Part shown: positions 24,473-37,050 of the stretch, piece by piece
Layout of the letters: every line of letters starts with the position of its first letter
Position numbering within the stretch: the stretch's first letter is position 1
Assembly (NCBI GenBank): GCA_000320605.2
Contig: KB445794.1
Location: forward strand, 999,389-1,063,388
Source: Gelatoporia subvermispora B
Taxonomy: Eukaryota > Basidiomycota > Agaricomycetes > Polyporales > Gelatoporiaceae
DNA length: 64,000 nt
Direction: 5' to 3'
Notes under the pieces: generated by a model
Told to the model about the DNA's origin: nothing
The model's input: only the letters and a program-made list of their open reading frames with translations
Databases searched by the model: none
Translations under genes and position numbers: made by a program

Positions 24473-26004
24473 CTAGTCCAAGCGCTCCTCAATCCTCAAC
24501 ATCACCTTCCTTCCGGACTTGCCTTCCGACATCCGCCGCATGGTCTCGCATATGAGTTGGCTTGCCTCTTCGTCGTTCACATTTCCTGGGACTGTGACAA
24601 TTTCGTGCTCTGGTCCCTTGAGCTACTCGCAAGACATTGAGTCCTTCGATCGTCACAGCCCGTGGCCAGATGCCTACCTTTAGATCGACCAATGCGCGCA
24701 TCAACTCCTCTCTCTCCTTACGGCCATGCATGTCGTACCAATGACTCTGCCAGAACCCACGTGCGACGAGCCCTTTGAATATCAATGGTGAAGCCGGCAA
24801 TGTGAGCGGCTCGCGCGCCATCGCTCCGTAAGTCACCAGGTGTGCATCATGCCCCACTAATCTGAGTGTCTTTGTGACGCTATTGCCTCCCACACAATTC
24901 AGGAAGAGTCGGATTGGCTGTATCATGGGCCATTGCCACGGTCAGGCAGTATCAGTAGAAGAGAGCGACTTTGACCTACAGCGTCTTTTGTCCAGCTTTG
25001 GACAGTCTTGATCTTCTCCTTGTCAGCGAGATCATCGTATCTGAGGACATGGGTTGCACCAAGAGCCTTCAATTGTCGCTCAAGTTCTTCGAAGTTTTCC
25101 CTGCACGGCGAGAGCCGACGTGAGCGTATGCTACACGCAAGATGTCATGCTAAAATGGTACCTATTGCGCACAAAGTTGATCGTCTTTATGCCACGACGT
25201 GCCGCGATTTGTATCACAACTTGGCCAACCTAAAGAGGGTCCCAGCAATCAACGATTCGCCGCATCCAAGAGGCTATGAGACAAACCGCACTATTAGCCC
25301 CTGTAGATGACGTCGAGTTCAGCGATGAATGAGAATGTATACACCTGCAGCGATTGTAGTACCATTCTGAACGACCCAATCTCCTTCCTTCAAGTCGACG
25401 AACTCGCGTAGCATGTTGTATGCCGTTGGAGGGTTGACCTGTATGTCATAGTTTCGACAACCTGTCTCCCAAACTGTAGACACCCAATAGCACTCACAAT
25501 AATCGTAGCTGCATTTACCTCGCTGACATCTCCTTTGGGGAGCTTGATCACGTCCTCAGCGCGTGCACTGCGTGCCGACACCCACGTCCCCGACTGCTGC
25601 TTCGCTACAACAACCCAGTCGCCAACACTCAATCCTTGCACATCGTCTCCAACTGCAGTCACCTCCCCAAGGCCCTCATTCCCTGGAACAAAGAGCTTCC
25701 CATCGGAACTGACCGACACGTCTGGTACGGGCCGGAGGGGGTACGAACCCTCGATAACATTGATGTCTGAGGGGTTTACGGGCGCGAGCCGGTATCGTAT
25801 GTTCACCGAGCCCGCTGGCGGTGAAGATAGTGTCGGAAATGTGTGTGTTCTAAGAACGCTCGCCGGTCGGCCAGCCTCACTGAAGACGACTGCGCGGTTC
25901 GCGTTCACTCTAGAGGTCGTCGAGAATGGTACACTTAGCAGAGAACGCTGCGTACAGGATCGCAGCATAGCTAGTGTCGTCGGAATTCTCCAGCCATTCA
26001 TCAT
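24473..26004 (-). CDS. ETR1: Mitochondrial trans-2-enoyl-CoA/ACP reductase (MECR/Etr1 type)
   Basis: NADPH-dependent MDR-family reductase that does the last step of each mitochondrial fatty-acid elongation cycle, needed for lipoic acid supply and respiration. ATG 26004 (or Met 25968) precedes an Arg/Ser-rich presequence. Landmarks are VNANRAVVFSEAGRPASVLR, the active-site region NPSDINVIEGSYPLRP, VPGNEGLGEVTAVGDDVQGL, NPPTAYNMLREFVDLKEGDW, the cofactor-binding VVQNGTTIAAG with GIKTINFVRNR, FLNCVGGNSVTKTLRLVG, and FKGLVARGFWQSHWYD. A final intron after LVDLK leads to KGPEHEIVTVPGNVNDEEAS and the end RKVMLRIEERLD, TAG 24473-24475. It converges with the p24 gene. Confidence 0.92.
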
Positions 26005-26225
26005 ATCGCGCCGTTGATGTTAGCAAGAGTAGAGTCGACAGGTGAGAACAATATTTGCAGTCGATGAGTATGGACTGGTGCTATGACGGTATCAGTACCC
26101 CTAACCCTAAATCAGCTCTCTAGCTATGGTCTAACTATACTTCCGAGCCGTCCGTCCGTGCAACGTCCTACGTTGTCTATGAAGAGAAATCCCGAAGGGA
26201 ACACAAGCACCGCAATCTGTCACGT

Positions 26226-27342
26226 CTATTGGCTGTCTGACAGAAACAGCTCCTTCAGCAGCCGTGCGGTGTCTGCTGGACTCGAGACAGCATGGCCAAT
26301 CGTACGCGGGTCAGAGTAGAGCTCATAGTCATTTCCGCCCTAGAGCATGGGTCAGTATCAATGCAAATGGGGCGAATACGGAATAAGTACTTTGTACGTC
26401 TTGTCGCCGAAGAAGTGGATCTCTTCGAACTGTTCATCCTCTACGTGGCGAAGGCAGTACGTCTTGTCCCATCCATTAGGGAAGATGTCAAACGAAATCT
26501 TTCCGCCGATGGAGTATGTCAACCCGTAGTCGGCGAACTTCTCCTGTAGAACCTTTACGAACGCCGCGCGTACGCCATGCTCCTGGAATGACACCATGGA
26601 TCAGTCATCGTATCCATATAACCTTTACGAAGGACGCACCTTGTCGTACTTCTCGAACTCATTCCGCTCCGCAATGCTGGACAGATGTCAGAAACATGAT
26701 GAACATATGTTAACACTGACATACGTGGCGTTACGGCCAAGAGGGCTGACGTTGACCATGCCGTTACGGAACTCGATGAACGTACCCCTATCAGACATTC
26801 AATGATACACTCGAGATGTAACACAGTGGAGGAAATACCTCTTGATTGGGATATCCAGGTCCGCGACATAGTGGAGGATGAAGTTCGCAAGGACCTTCCA
26901 TTTCTCCTCACCGACGAATTTGATGAAAGACTGCGACGGAAGCGCCTTCCCGAGCTTGTACGCGGTGAGCCCGTTCTCCGCGAACGTGTAATCAAACTCG
27001 TCCACCACTGCCAGTAAAAGATGCGACATTTACAAAGAGATCAACCTGAGGACAATCAGGTTGCGGCATGGTACATACCCGTTGTAGTCGACCCGGGGAG
27101 CACGAATTGTTCCGCGATCTTCACAAAGTCAGATCCTCCCACAACGCCGGTAATCACTCGCTTGCGCAGCGCACGCAAAATTTCCATTAGCTCCAGCGAC
27201 ACTGCCTGTTATAAGCTCAGGCGGTGTGTGCAGTGAATGCCGTGGCGCGCGCACGCACCTGCCGCGCGGGCGTGAGGGTGCCGTCGACATCGAAGAGCAC
27301 GAGCTTCTTCACAGGGCGGTCCGAAAACGCTGAGGAGACCAT
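26226..27342 (-). CDS. SEC53: Phosphomannomutase
   Basis: HAD-superfamily enzyme converting mannose-6-phosphate to mannose-1-phosphate for GDP-mannose, hence for N- and O-glycosylation and GPI anchors. ATG 27342 gives [20 protein letters not shown] with the catalytic DVDGTLT. Later parts are [98 protein letters not shown] and [17 protein letters not shown]. It ends LFLSDRQ, TAG 26226-26228. Several exons are short (the RNEFEKYDK exon is about 40 nt). An in-frame ATG at 27522 would add about 60 residues without family support. Confidence 0.95.
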
Positions 27343-27766
27343 TATTGTGTTGACGGGCAGATGATGAATGGTAACGATGGGAGAGGTTGCAGAGACGGTA
27401 GAGACACGGCGCTGACTTGTGCTTGACGTGTCTACGCGCGCTGCGCAAGCGGCGACCTTCGATCGCGACGCACGTGCTACCTCGGGACCTACGCGGACCG
27501 ACTGCTTTTGGACGTGTGGCATCTAGATCAACCACTTGGTATTTTTGGAATGTAGCGATGAAAGCGCACTATTAAATCGGGAATACACTTATGACGAACG
27601 ATGTTCAATATAACCCAAGACGAACGAGGACCTGCGAGCGACAACACGACATTCCAAGAAGTTTCCACAAAACATACAACGAATAGCTAACAGACGAGAG
27701 CCTAACACAAACCAGTCTAACTTGTTATACAGTTTTTCATGATGTCATAAGCGTCCCCCCTCGACA
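27343..27766. other. Intergenic upstream of SEC53
   Basis: About 420 bp between the 3' end of the Zn2Cys6 gene and the SEC53 start. It should hold the SEC53 promoter. Nothing else was recognised. Confidence 0.4.
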
Positions 27767-30700
27767 TTAGACTTGGTATTGGGCGAAGAGGTTCCTCCAG
27801 GATGCATCCGGATCGATGCCATGCGACTGCAGAGGGCTCTCGAGCGGGGAGTGTCCGGGCACATACTGCCCTACCATTGCCGACGGTTGCTGCTGGTATG
27901 TACCGTACTGCATCCCATTGAGATCAAGGGCCATCTGCTGCTGCATTGAGCCGTAGTTATAGCCGTGCGGTTGCCATTGCGGAGTCGGAGGGAACTCCTG
28001 GTAGTCGTAGTACTCGGGCGTTGCCCCGGACTGGTGATTGTACGTATGCGAGCCTTGGGGTGGCGGGTTATAGCCTTGGGGCTGTTGGTATCCTTGCCAT
28101 TGCGCGGGCTCCTCCACCAGCGGGTGTTGTTGTGGAGGCTCTGCAGCATGCACAATCTGGGAAGTGTGTCCCGCGGGAGGGTAGAAGGACTGATCGGCCA
28201 CGAGGTCGCGCGGGCTTGATGACGCTTGGGACGAGCTACCATGAGGAGATGACGGCAGCGATGGGGACTTCCGCGAGACCAGTCGTGTCTTTCCTCCAAG
28301 CGCAGCAAGCTCCTCGTCCTCTTGTTTCACGGTCGTGGTATCCATATGGAGGTGTCCCGACATGGCTGCCGACGCTCGAGCCTGATGCTGCGAAAGGGCC
28401 ACAATCGCCCGTCCCTTCAGCTTCCGGAGGACAGGCTGTGCAATGAAAACCATCAGGCTCCGTGCAACACGGATCCGCGCGCTCCGATACCACTCACCAA
28501 GACTTTTGCTGCCCGCGCATTCTCTGATACCCCCTCGAACAGACTGCACGCTGACTCAAGATGCGACAACGCGGACGGGGCGAGCGCCATACTCGGGCAT
28601 TTCGTCGCGATGGATCCGAGCACAATCTGGAATGACGTAAGCAGGAAACAGAGTGATATATAACCCGTGACGCACAGCGCATGAGAAGACATGCGTGAAC
28701 AAGAACCACATCCTCTCCGTCAAGCCCGGTTGCTGCGAGTACAAGCTTTTAATCAATCCCACGAATGCACAGGCGCTGTTGTATGCTGCGAGGACCGACG
28801 GGGCATACTTGCTGCCCAGGGGATCGTCCGGATGGTCCTCGATGGCTCGTGCGAAGAAGCCTCTGTGCATGTAGAAAAGTGCTGTCGGATATTTAGCGGT
28901 CAGTTACCCGTGTTTCACCGCCAACAGCCACGTGGGGATACGTACTCATTTCTCGGATGGCAAATGCAATGTAGCGTTGCATCGTCAGCTCGATAGTGCA
29001 CGGGGCTGGATCAACCTCCATCTTCGCCCCGCCGAACCCAGGGACACGTAGGGAGGGCGGAACGTAGAAGCTGCGCACTTTCTTGTCGAGCTCCTGGATC
29101 ATGCGGTACGTAGGCGTCCGTGCGCCAAAGGCCTGCTCGTGCACGATGTTCAGACACCGGGATGAGAAACGATGCTTCCAATCAGCAACTGTCGAAGCCA
29201 AATGTGACCACGACAACGGGACAAGTTCACAGTCAGTCGGCAACGAAGATCACAGAAGTGTTTATGATAACGCACAAGACATCTCGATTTCACCTGTATC
29301 CGTCTTCGTCGGCTCAGAGGCCATCTGGGTATCTATGAAGGCTGAAGAAAATGATGGTGGTCTTCCAAATGTCAGGCTCTACAAAGCGTACGGTGATAAG
29401 CAAGACGGCCTCATTGGAAGCTCTGCCGTTCTATGTCGGAGCTACGCACTGACCTGCCATGAGTCGTAGGTATATAATTCGTAGAACAGTGAACGCCTCC
29501 GGAACGTCTCCTCTGACTTCAAGTTCCATTTTCCACTGTCGCGATCTTCAAAATCACAGCGCGGAAGCATCAGAATACAGCCGCTGACGGGAAATGCCTG
29601 GCAACACGGGAATGGCACTTACGCAGACCAAGCTGCCGGGGTAACCTTCAACACAGTTGTAGCTAGCAAGAGGTCACAAAAACTCACACTTTGGGCCAGC
29701 TTCACTGCAAGACCCATGAGGGCCCATCGGGGGCCCTCCACGAAGGAGAGGAACATGAAATGGCACATGAGGACCTGTGCACGTGAGATGAGCAAACCGT
29801 CCGTGGACCTCGGGCGGAAGATTAGGAGACGGTTACTCACTAAAGCCTGGATCGCCGGAATTGATTGAGACTCCAGCACGGAGTCCAATGAGAGGGCAGC
29901 TCGTCCCAGCTGATAATAGCGTGTCGCTTCGGGGGAAAACGATGGGCGTTCCAAATCAAGCAGCGTGCCGAGGGCTAGCACTAGATACATCACTGCGAGA
30001 CGGTGGGAGGCCATCGAGTCCTGATCTGGGGAAATCTCCATCGGCCCATAGATGCGGGGGAAGATGCTTCCATAGAACTCGGCTTCTGGGAGCGGCGTGT
30101 ACCTGCGCGGGGGGTCGTTAGATTGTGCGGCAGAAGCAAGCGCGGCCGGTGGTGACGCACATCCACGCTGCGTGCTTGTAGTAGATCTCGGCCAACTGGC
30201 GGGCTTTTGCCGCGTCTGGGAGGAGCTGTATTATTTGTTGGCGGACGCCCACCGCCGTCTCGTCAACAGTACTAGCAAACGGGAACGTGTGGTTAAGCCA
30301 TGGTAATTCTGCTGGGAACGTCACTTGAGGGCTCTCCACATCGTCATCCCCTCCATCCTCATTCTGCCGTTGCGTTAGTCCCGACTCTGTGTTTGCTGCC
30401 AACAGGTGCAAGCATACCTGCAATAGTAGGTACTGTAAAGGGGCTTGTCAGCAGGGCTGCGCGGCGCTATACCCATTAAACACATACCCAGGAATTCGCC
30501 GTGGTCCCGAAGAATTTGGTGTGGCCAGATTCAGTGATAGATCTATCCCAGCCAGATATGGGCTAATTCTAGTCAGGGGAATTCGAGCTCGGGAAGCTTA
30601 CAGAGAACCGACGGCATCTATCGCTTCTGCCGTTTCGGGGTCTGGTTCCTTTGAGACATCCTCCGGTGCCTCTCGTTCCAGAGGTCTCTTAATCTGCAAT

Positions 30701-31264
30701 AACTCCTCGGACAGAAGGTGGTGCGGTTCGTTGGAGAGCTGACCGTGCGCAGCTTGCAGGGCATCTTCCAGCTGCCGCACCCGGCTCGCTAGCTGCGTTA
30801 TCTTGTCATGGAGTTCCTCGGTGTTCGCGAGCACAAATCTGGTCCACTTCTGGTCAAACAAGCTACCACCATCAATTTTCGGAACGGAACGTACCTGTTG
30901 CCCTTGCCCGTGGTCAAGGAGCCTGTCGGGAGTCTCAGAATGAGGCCGAACACACAGGGGGCGCGACTCACCGTCCGGGCAGATCGCGGCACATCCTTTT
31001 TTCACACAACTAGCACACGGGAAAACCCTCGAGCATCTGGTAATTCAAAAGGACTCATGTTACAACGGGGACCCTCGGGGAGGGCACGACTGGCACGGAC
31101 CTGAGCTTCAGCCTTTGGCGAGATCACCGGCGGGCGCGTCAGTCTCTTAATGTGGCGCCGAGGCTATGCGGGAGAGGTTGAAGCACGTACCGCCGGCATT
31201 CCGCACAGGAGAGAGGCGCATTACGCTTCTTCGTTCGCGATACGAGGTTGGATGACGAGGACAT
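27767..31264 (-). CDS. Zn2Cys6 fungal transcription factor with fungal_trans domain
   Basis: Nuclear regulator; target genes unknown. ATG 31264 gives MSSSSNLVSRTKKRNAPLS. The zinc cluster is assembled from three exons: CAECRR, then a 12-nt exon LKLR (31101-31112), then CSRVFPCASCVKKGCAAIC, giving CX2CX6CX5CX2CX8C. A coiled coil follows (EELHDKITQLASRVRQLEDA). The middle-homology region contains ASHRLAVMYLVLALGTLLDL, YYQLGRAALSLDSVLE, LGLHRDSGKWNL and the SLTFGRPPS motif typical of fungal_trans. The C-terminal 250 residues are low-complexity (Gln/Pro/Ser/Tyr), likely an activation domain, ending LFAQYQV, TAA 27767-27769. About ten exons, well over 800 aa. The upstream in-frame ATG 31402 is less likely. 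Confidence 0.9.
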
Positions 31265-31805
31265 ACGAATTTTAGGATGATGGGAAAGAGAGAGGGATGG
31301 ACAGAGTACCTCCGACCCAGCGAGCGTCTCGGAGCGCTGGGACTGCCTGCACTCGATATACTCGGCCTGGCGAATTCTATAGTAGCCGCGCTTCACATGC
31401 ATCGCCAGACAATGGCAGTCACCGCCCTGCCCATCTTTTGGTCGCCAGTCCGCCAGCTGCCACTTCTCGGGGACAACTCCACGGATGCAACCCCTTTGTC
31501 TGATCCCTTGTAGACGGGTGTAACTGATAAATGAGCGTGCGGCGCGCCGCGGAACCTAATATGTTTGATGTAGTGAAGCTATGGTATCGTCAATGTAAGG
31601 AAGATGTCTATGGTCCTACACCCCTCGGGAATCTACAAACACAATGAATGCACAAATCCAAACCTGTCGATCGATAATCCATTAAAACCGCCCGCCCGTG
31701 CGAACGGCGGTCTGTAGCGTAAATCAGCCAACAGCAATCCTCCCCACGGTCCCTCCCGCGATGTTCATCCCATCACGACGCCGGGGTTGCACCATCGCCA
31801 GCACC
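31265..31805. other. Upstream region of the Zn2Cys6 gene
   Basis: About 540 bp between the Zn2Cys6 start and the 3' end of the coiled-coil gene. No gene was seen. Confidence 0.4.
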
Positions 31806-33656
31806 CTACCCTGGGCGCATCTGATCGTCGATCCCTTTCACGGCCATCTGCTCAGAGGCCTGCTCGAGCGACGGACCCTGTCCAACCTCCTGTACCGCGA
31901 TGCTTCTGCGTGGCTGCTCCGAGGCCGGGCTAATGGGTTCCGCCATGGAATCTGCCAAGGACGACGTATCGGAGCCGTTACACATTGGCTCCTGGTGGAC
32001 CATCGTCCCGGATGGCCGCAGCGACGACGTCGTCGATGAGAAGCTACCGCGTCCGCCGAAGAGCCCACCGAGTTTGCGCGAGAGCGGCGCGCCTGCAACG
32101 GGCGCAGCGCTATTCGCGTTCGGGCCGACGACGGGAGACGAGACAGGGGTCGGTGCGGTTGTCGTAGTGCTATCTGTGCTCCATAGCTTAAAGCCCCATC
32201 GTCCCGGTGACGCAGTCGTCTTCTTCACGTCATCCTCTTGCGACAACGATGGCCTCGCGGTAGCTACCGTGGGCTGAACGCCGATACTGTTCTCGGAGAT
32301 GAACGTGCGCAATGCGCGCACACACATCTCGGAAGCCTCTTTGGCCTCTTGCGCTTCGCTCAATTCATGTCGGGTCTCTTCCAGTTGCACTTTGACTGTT
32401 TCGAGCTCCTTTGTCAAGACTTCGATTACAGACGGGTCCGGAGATGGTGAGCGCTCTCTGACGGGGGCAGGCCCCGATCCGAGACCCCATATCCCTGACA
32501 TGCGTTTGGAGTGGCCCGATGTGCTTCGCGTCGATTGACCTTCTGGCGGAGGCGAAGTTGGCCATTGACTGTCTCCGCCGAAACTGGGAGCGCTTAAAAC
32601 ATAGGCAGAATCCGAGACGGAAGAAATACGGCGATGGCCTAGGCGTCCTGCGGGAGATCCCGTCAAGGGCGTGAATGATGTACGTCGTGAAGAAGGGTTG
32701 TTCAGGTCGAGAGTCAGATTAGAGACTTGGCTCATGCGCCTACTCTCTGTCTGTAGCCGCATTAGGGCGCGTCTGTTGAGATGCTGGTTAGCACACGTTC
32801 TCGGAAGCACTAGCGCCTATCTCCTGGTCTTTGCGGTTTGAAACGAGCACCGTTGCTATGTGGCCATTGTTCAAGGGCCCGTCCCGGTCACAAATCGTGC
32901 ATCCAGAGCGTGTACTTTTCGTCTTGCACGTAGACTTGCCCGTGTAGCCCCGCAGCGTGGCGAGAGTACTAGAGACGTCCACATGGAACGCGAAGCTCGC
33001 TGCCTCCGGTCATGACGAATTCTTCTGAAACGCCGCGAACAATATTTCCGGCGTTCATGGATCATGAGCGCATACTTTCCGTAATGATATCCACTGAGTT
33101 GCCCCGGATCCGCACCCGCACAAGGTGGCCATCGCCAACAGCGCGCCACAAATGCGGGTACGGGTACGGGTCGGACCACGAGCATCACGGAAACGACGAT
33201 CATGAGCCGTACACCGGCTCCGTACTCCCAGGAATCAAATCTCAACATATGCACTTACCTGCTCTCCTCGACTTTGCTTCGTAACATCGTAATAGCGTCC
33301 TCATCCTCCTGGTGCTTCTCCTTCGCGCTCTGGAGTTCTGTCTCAAGATTCGCGCACTTCGTCGTTACAGTGTTCAGCGACTCCTGCATGTCCGCCTCGC
33401 GTGCGGCTACCGCGGCGAGCGCAGCCTTCAGTTCATCGCGCTCCTTCGTGACCTCGTCGAGCGACATGCGGAGCTGCGTGACAATGGACGCAAGGACGTT
33501 CGTGTCGAGCGACCGCGGGCGTTCGCTCTCCTTCTGCGGGGAGAACGGTTCGTCGCGTTCAAGTTGATGTTCTAGCTCGAGGGTGAGGTCGATTGACGTC
33601 GGACGGTTGGACTGGAAGGAGAGGTCTTCGTGAGCGTCGTCGTCGAGAGACATCAT
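31806..33656 (-). CDS. Coiled-coil, Ser-rich hypothetical protein
   Basis: Unrecognised family. Exon 1 (ATG 33656, MMSLDDDAHEDLSFQSNR) is mostly one long coiled coil with LRMSLDEVTKERDELKAALA and ANLETELQSAKEKHQEDEDA. A long intron of about 480 bp (roughly 32783-33259) leads to exon 2, which restarts with RALMRLQTESRRMSQVSNLT, a Ser/Pro-rich linker, a second coiled coil (LTKELETVKVQLEETRHELS) and a disordered tail with GRWGFKLWSTD and SRKLGGLFGGRGSF, ending QMRPG, TAG at 31806-31808. Two coiled coils split by disorder suggest a scaffold or cytoskeletal adaptor, but this is a guess. Confidence 0.72.
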
Positions 33657-34162
33657 GACAGCTGCAACAGATGGTATACTCCACGCGTCGTGAGATCCGA
33701 TGGCGGTGAAATTGTGATATATGTGAGTGTAGCTGTGGATGGTGTGAGCTCGACGGCGCAGTGGCTGAGGCCCTGCCTCCTGGGCGACTGTGGGCGTGAT
33801 GGCGACCCGAGCGTTCGCTTTCGTGCGCGACGCGGTCTGTATTGCCACGTGGTTTCCCAGCCCGGTCATGCGCCCCTCACACGGCGTGGCTGAGAAGCCA
33901 CGGTACCGCGCGTGTTCGCATGCATTGCACCCATCTGGACGAATCCGTATGGACAATAAACCTCCTCGCAAGCAGCGAGCTGATAAGAGGAGTGTGTGTA
34001 TTCAATGACTTCGATACTCTACATCCGGGATGCCTCAAATCTATGCTATACACTAGATGTACAACCTGCGTTGCTGCCGTTTCAGCGTACATTCGTCCGC
34101 CAACTCTGTTCGCTTTTCGTCCTCCGCGCGACGTGCCGTGCCTACCTCCGTCGGGCCTGCTG
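33657..34162. other. Intergenic, promoter side of the coiled-coil gene
   Basis: About 500 bp between the coiled-coil gene start and the 3' end of the CCCH-Smr gene. Long ORFs here are shadows without motifs. Confidence 0.4.
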
Positions 34163-37050
34163 TCAGGCATGTGTCAATGGATCCACACAGATCGCACCAT
34201 CTCGCTCGCTCCAGGGGTATCCCCACGTATGCAGCCACTCCCGCACGCCGGCCGCGAGCCGTGCGCGAGAGGCTCCGCGCGCAGGATCCTGGGTCCCCGT
34301 GTGCTTCTCTTCGCCGACAACAAGATACGCTGTCACCATAACATACCACATCAGCACAGCTCCTCTCGCAGCAAGCAAACCACTCACCAAGCCCGTAGAA
34401 AGGCTCCTTCTCCAGCTGCGGATCCGAGATGCGTGAGACAGGCTGCGCACCACACAAGCACACCACTTACCGCGAGCAAGAACTCTTCCAGCACTTCCGT
34501 CGCCTCCGCCGCATGCAGCCCGTGCAGATCGAGCATGACCTCCGTGCGCTCCTCGGGCGAGAGCTTGTTCCCGCTATCACCCAGCGTAGCCGTGCTTGCG
34601 ATCCCGAGGCAAACCCCAAGGCCCTTTGCGCATATACGTCCACGCGCCGTCCGGTCACCGTAGTCGTCTGACCAGCTCGCCTCGCGGCTGCGCACCGCCT
34701 GTTCTGCCACGTGAGCACGCTCGCGCACGAGCTTGCCTGCCGCCTCGACCATCTCCGAGCTCATCTTCGCGTTGAGGTCGTGGCCTTCCCGGCTAAAGCG
34801 CTTCGCCGCAGCGCCGTCTCCGCGGCGCCAGGCGTCTGCCGCGCGGGAGAGGCAAGCGTTGCGTGCAGCACCGAGACGCAATGCCCTGCAAGTAATCCCA
34901 CGTCAACTCCGCGCAACTGATTGCAACTCCGAGACCCACCTTGACCGATATGCCATGTAAAGACTGTTCACGGACTCACCCGTAGGCAAGGTAGGTAGCA
35001 ATGTCGGAGGCCGTAGCTTGATCCGAGGTGACGGCTTGGGTGCGACCACCGCCGTGCTCGTATGCAGTGTATCTGTGGGTGGGTCACGTCGGGTAACAGC
35101 GGAATCCTTTGCACTCTGCCCTTGTGCGGGAGGGGCTGGCGGCGCCTTTTTGACCGCAGCGGCGAACCGCGTGCGCGAAGGATCATGCGCGCTAGTCTCG
35201 CGACCCTGGCCGGGCGCACCGCGTCCACGGCTCGTAGTGGAAGATGCAACTGCGTGGTTAAGGGTCGGGAACTCGTCTGGGGATGCACTGCGTCCCTGTT
35301 CCTGCGTCACGGGAGTGATATGCGAGCTGTTCATGGCATGCGTAACGGTTGAGACATCAATATTCTCGGGGAGGTGGTGCAAGAACTCGCAGGCATCTCC
35401 TTTGGCACATGTTCCACGCAGCCAGAAGCGACAGAGGGCCCGCTCGAGATCGTGACTGGCCACCGAAGTTCAGATACGTGATTAGCAACCTGTATTACTC
35501 GGTCCTCACCTGAAGCGACAGTCCGCGCGCAAGCATTCGCCGGCAAGGAAGTACCTGCAGACCCTGTTGTTCCCTGGGAGAGGTCGACCGTTGACATAAC
35601 GTGGGCCATTGCGGCCTGGCCCGGCCATGTTATTGAAGCCCGCCCTCCCGCCGCGCACCATACCACCTTCGCGGGAAACCATCGTCACACCCCTGCCCAT
35701 GGACTGCATGCGCGGCTGGTGGGCATTCGGAAGCGGGTTGTTCATCTGGCGGTCGACGAGCCAGGTCATGGCACGGTCGAAGTCGTAGCCATTGTTTGCG
35801 AGGGCCTCCTCTAGCTCCGACGGCGCGAGCGTTGCGCCAAAGACAGAGCTCAGGACGTCCAATGGGGTCATCCCGTCTGTAAGCATGGCAGCTGCCTCGG
35901 GATCCATGTCCGGGTCACCATCCTGGGCGGGCTGCTCACCACTGTTGGGAGATGTAAAGCGGGTGTCATCGGTAGAGAATGACGACGTGGACACGGACGA
36001 GTTTGACCAGGGTGCCTCAAGATCATTCGAAGTGACAGGGTGGAAGGAGCGCGGGATACTGCTTGCCCTGAAAGGGTCGAAAGGGTCGTCGTCCTCATCC
36101 TGCTCGTCAGGCCTGAGCGAAGACCTAAGTGAGGAGCTTGGCGTCACGGCACGAGGAAGTAGAGCACTATCCGGAGTGAGTGGAGCTGCAATCGCGAGCT
36201 TTGATGTAGGCCTGTTCTGCGTTGACCACAAGTCGGGGGAGGGCGTTTGATCCCGGAGCGCTGCAAGGGAGCCCGGGTTCGAGGATGCCGCAGAGAGGGG
36301 ACGAGGGATAGGCTTAAACTCTGATGCCTTGGCGTTCAGAAGCCTAGGAGAGGAGATAGGCGAAGCCGGAAGACTGGTAGCATAATGTTGTGGACCGATG
36401 ATGGGGGACAAATTCGGAGACTCGCTACGCGCTGACATGTAGGAGTTGGCCTGAGCCTGTGCGCCGAGCGGCGACGTAATCGGGGTGTGTGGCCTACGGA
36501 AGATCATAGCCAACGGTGAACTAGGTGCAGACTGGGGAGTGTCTGGACGGTTTGTGAGGGTGCGACTCGTGTTTGACGCGCGAGATGACGGCCGGGAGAT
36601 GGGTCGGCGCGTCGGGGTCAAGAAGAGGAAGGGTACGTTGTCAACATCGTCCCTATGCTTATGCATGAGATCGAGAACATGCTGTTCAAGCTGCGAAGAA
36701 GGTCAAGGGCGTGAGTGCGAGCCACAGTAGACGTCGACAAGGCCACCAACCTCTTCCTCCTCGATATCCCCGAAGTTCTCCTTGAGGAGCGCCTTGAGCT
36801 CTTCCTCCTGCTCGCTATCAAGCAGATTTGCAACTTGCGAGACAAACGAGGATGTGATACGTCCAGACTCGTCCGAGTCGATGTCGCTGTCGTAGACGTC
36901 GTTAGGCTTGTAGTGCCGGGCGATGACCACGAGCTGAGAACGGGTGTGGGGAAACTTGGAGGGAACCAAGGACTCTTGTCCTGAAGCATAGCCACCGTCA
37001 GAGGCAGCGCTGGAATCTGGCGGTACAGATATGAGCGGCGGTGCTAGCAT
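34163..37050 (-). CDS. CUE-like / CCCH zinc-finger / DUF1771-Smr domain protein
   Basis: Putative RNA-acting protein. ATG 37050 opens MLAPPLISVPPDSSAASDGG; the first exon has an acidic, helical segment. Exon 2 is long and disordered, then holds a CUE/UBA-like helix bundle (MTPLDVLSSVFGATLAPSEL and NNGYDFDRAMTWLVD). Two CCCH fingers follow, the first split by an intron (CRYFLAGECLRADCRFSH) and the second CRFWLRGTCAKGDACEFLH. After another linker come DUF1771 (CLSRAADAWRRGDGAAAKRF) and the Smr domain (LDLHGLHAAEATEVLEEFL, AYLVVGEEKHTG, REWLHTWGYPW, ICVDPLTHA), ending TGA 34163-34165. Smr domains of this DLHG type are known or suspected endonucleases in ribosome-linked mRNA cleavage; CUE-Smr proteins such as yeast Cue2 are one precedent. 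Role here is inferred. Confidence 0.88.

Noticed and set aside
26097..26111. Telomere-like CCCTAACCCTAA, also near 53300 and 63393
   Set aside because: Only one and a half to two units each, in ordinary intergenic DNA; expected by chance.
33842..34663. 273-aa plus-strand ORF
   Set aside because: It lies opposite the Smr-domain exons, shows no domain, and is low in structure; a shadow ORF.
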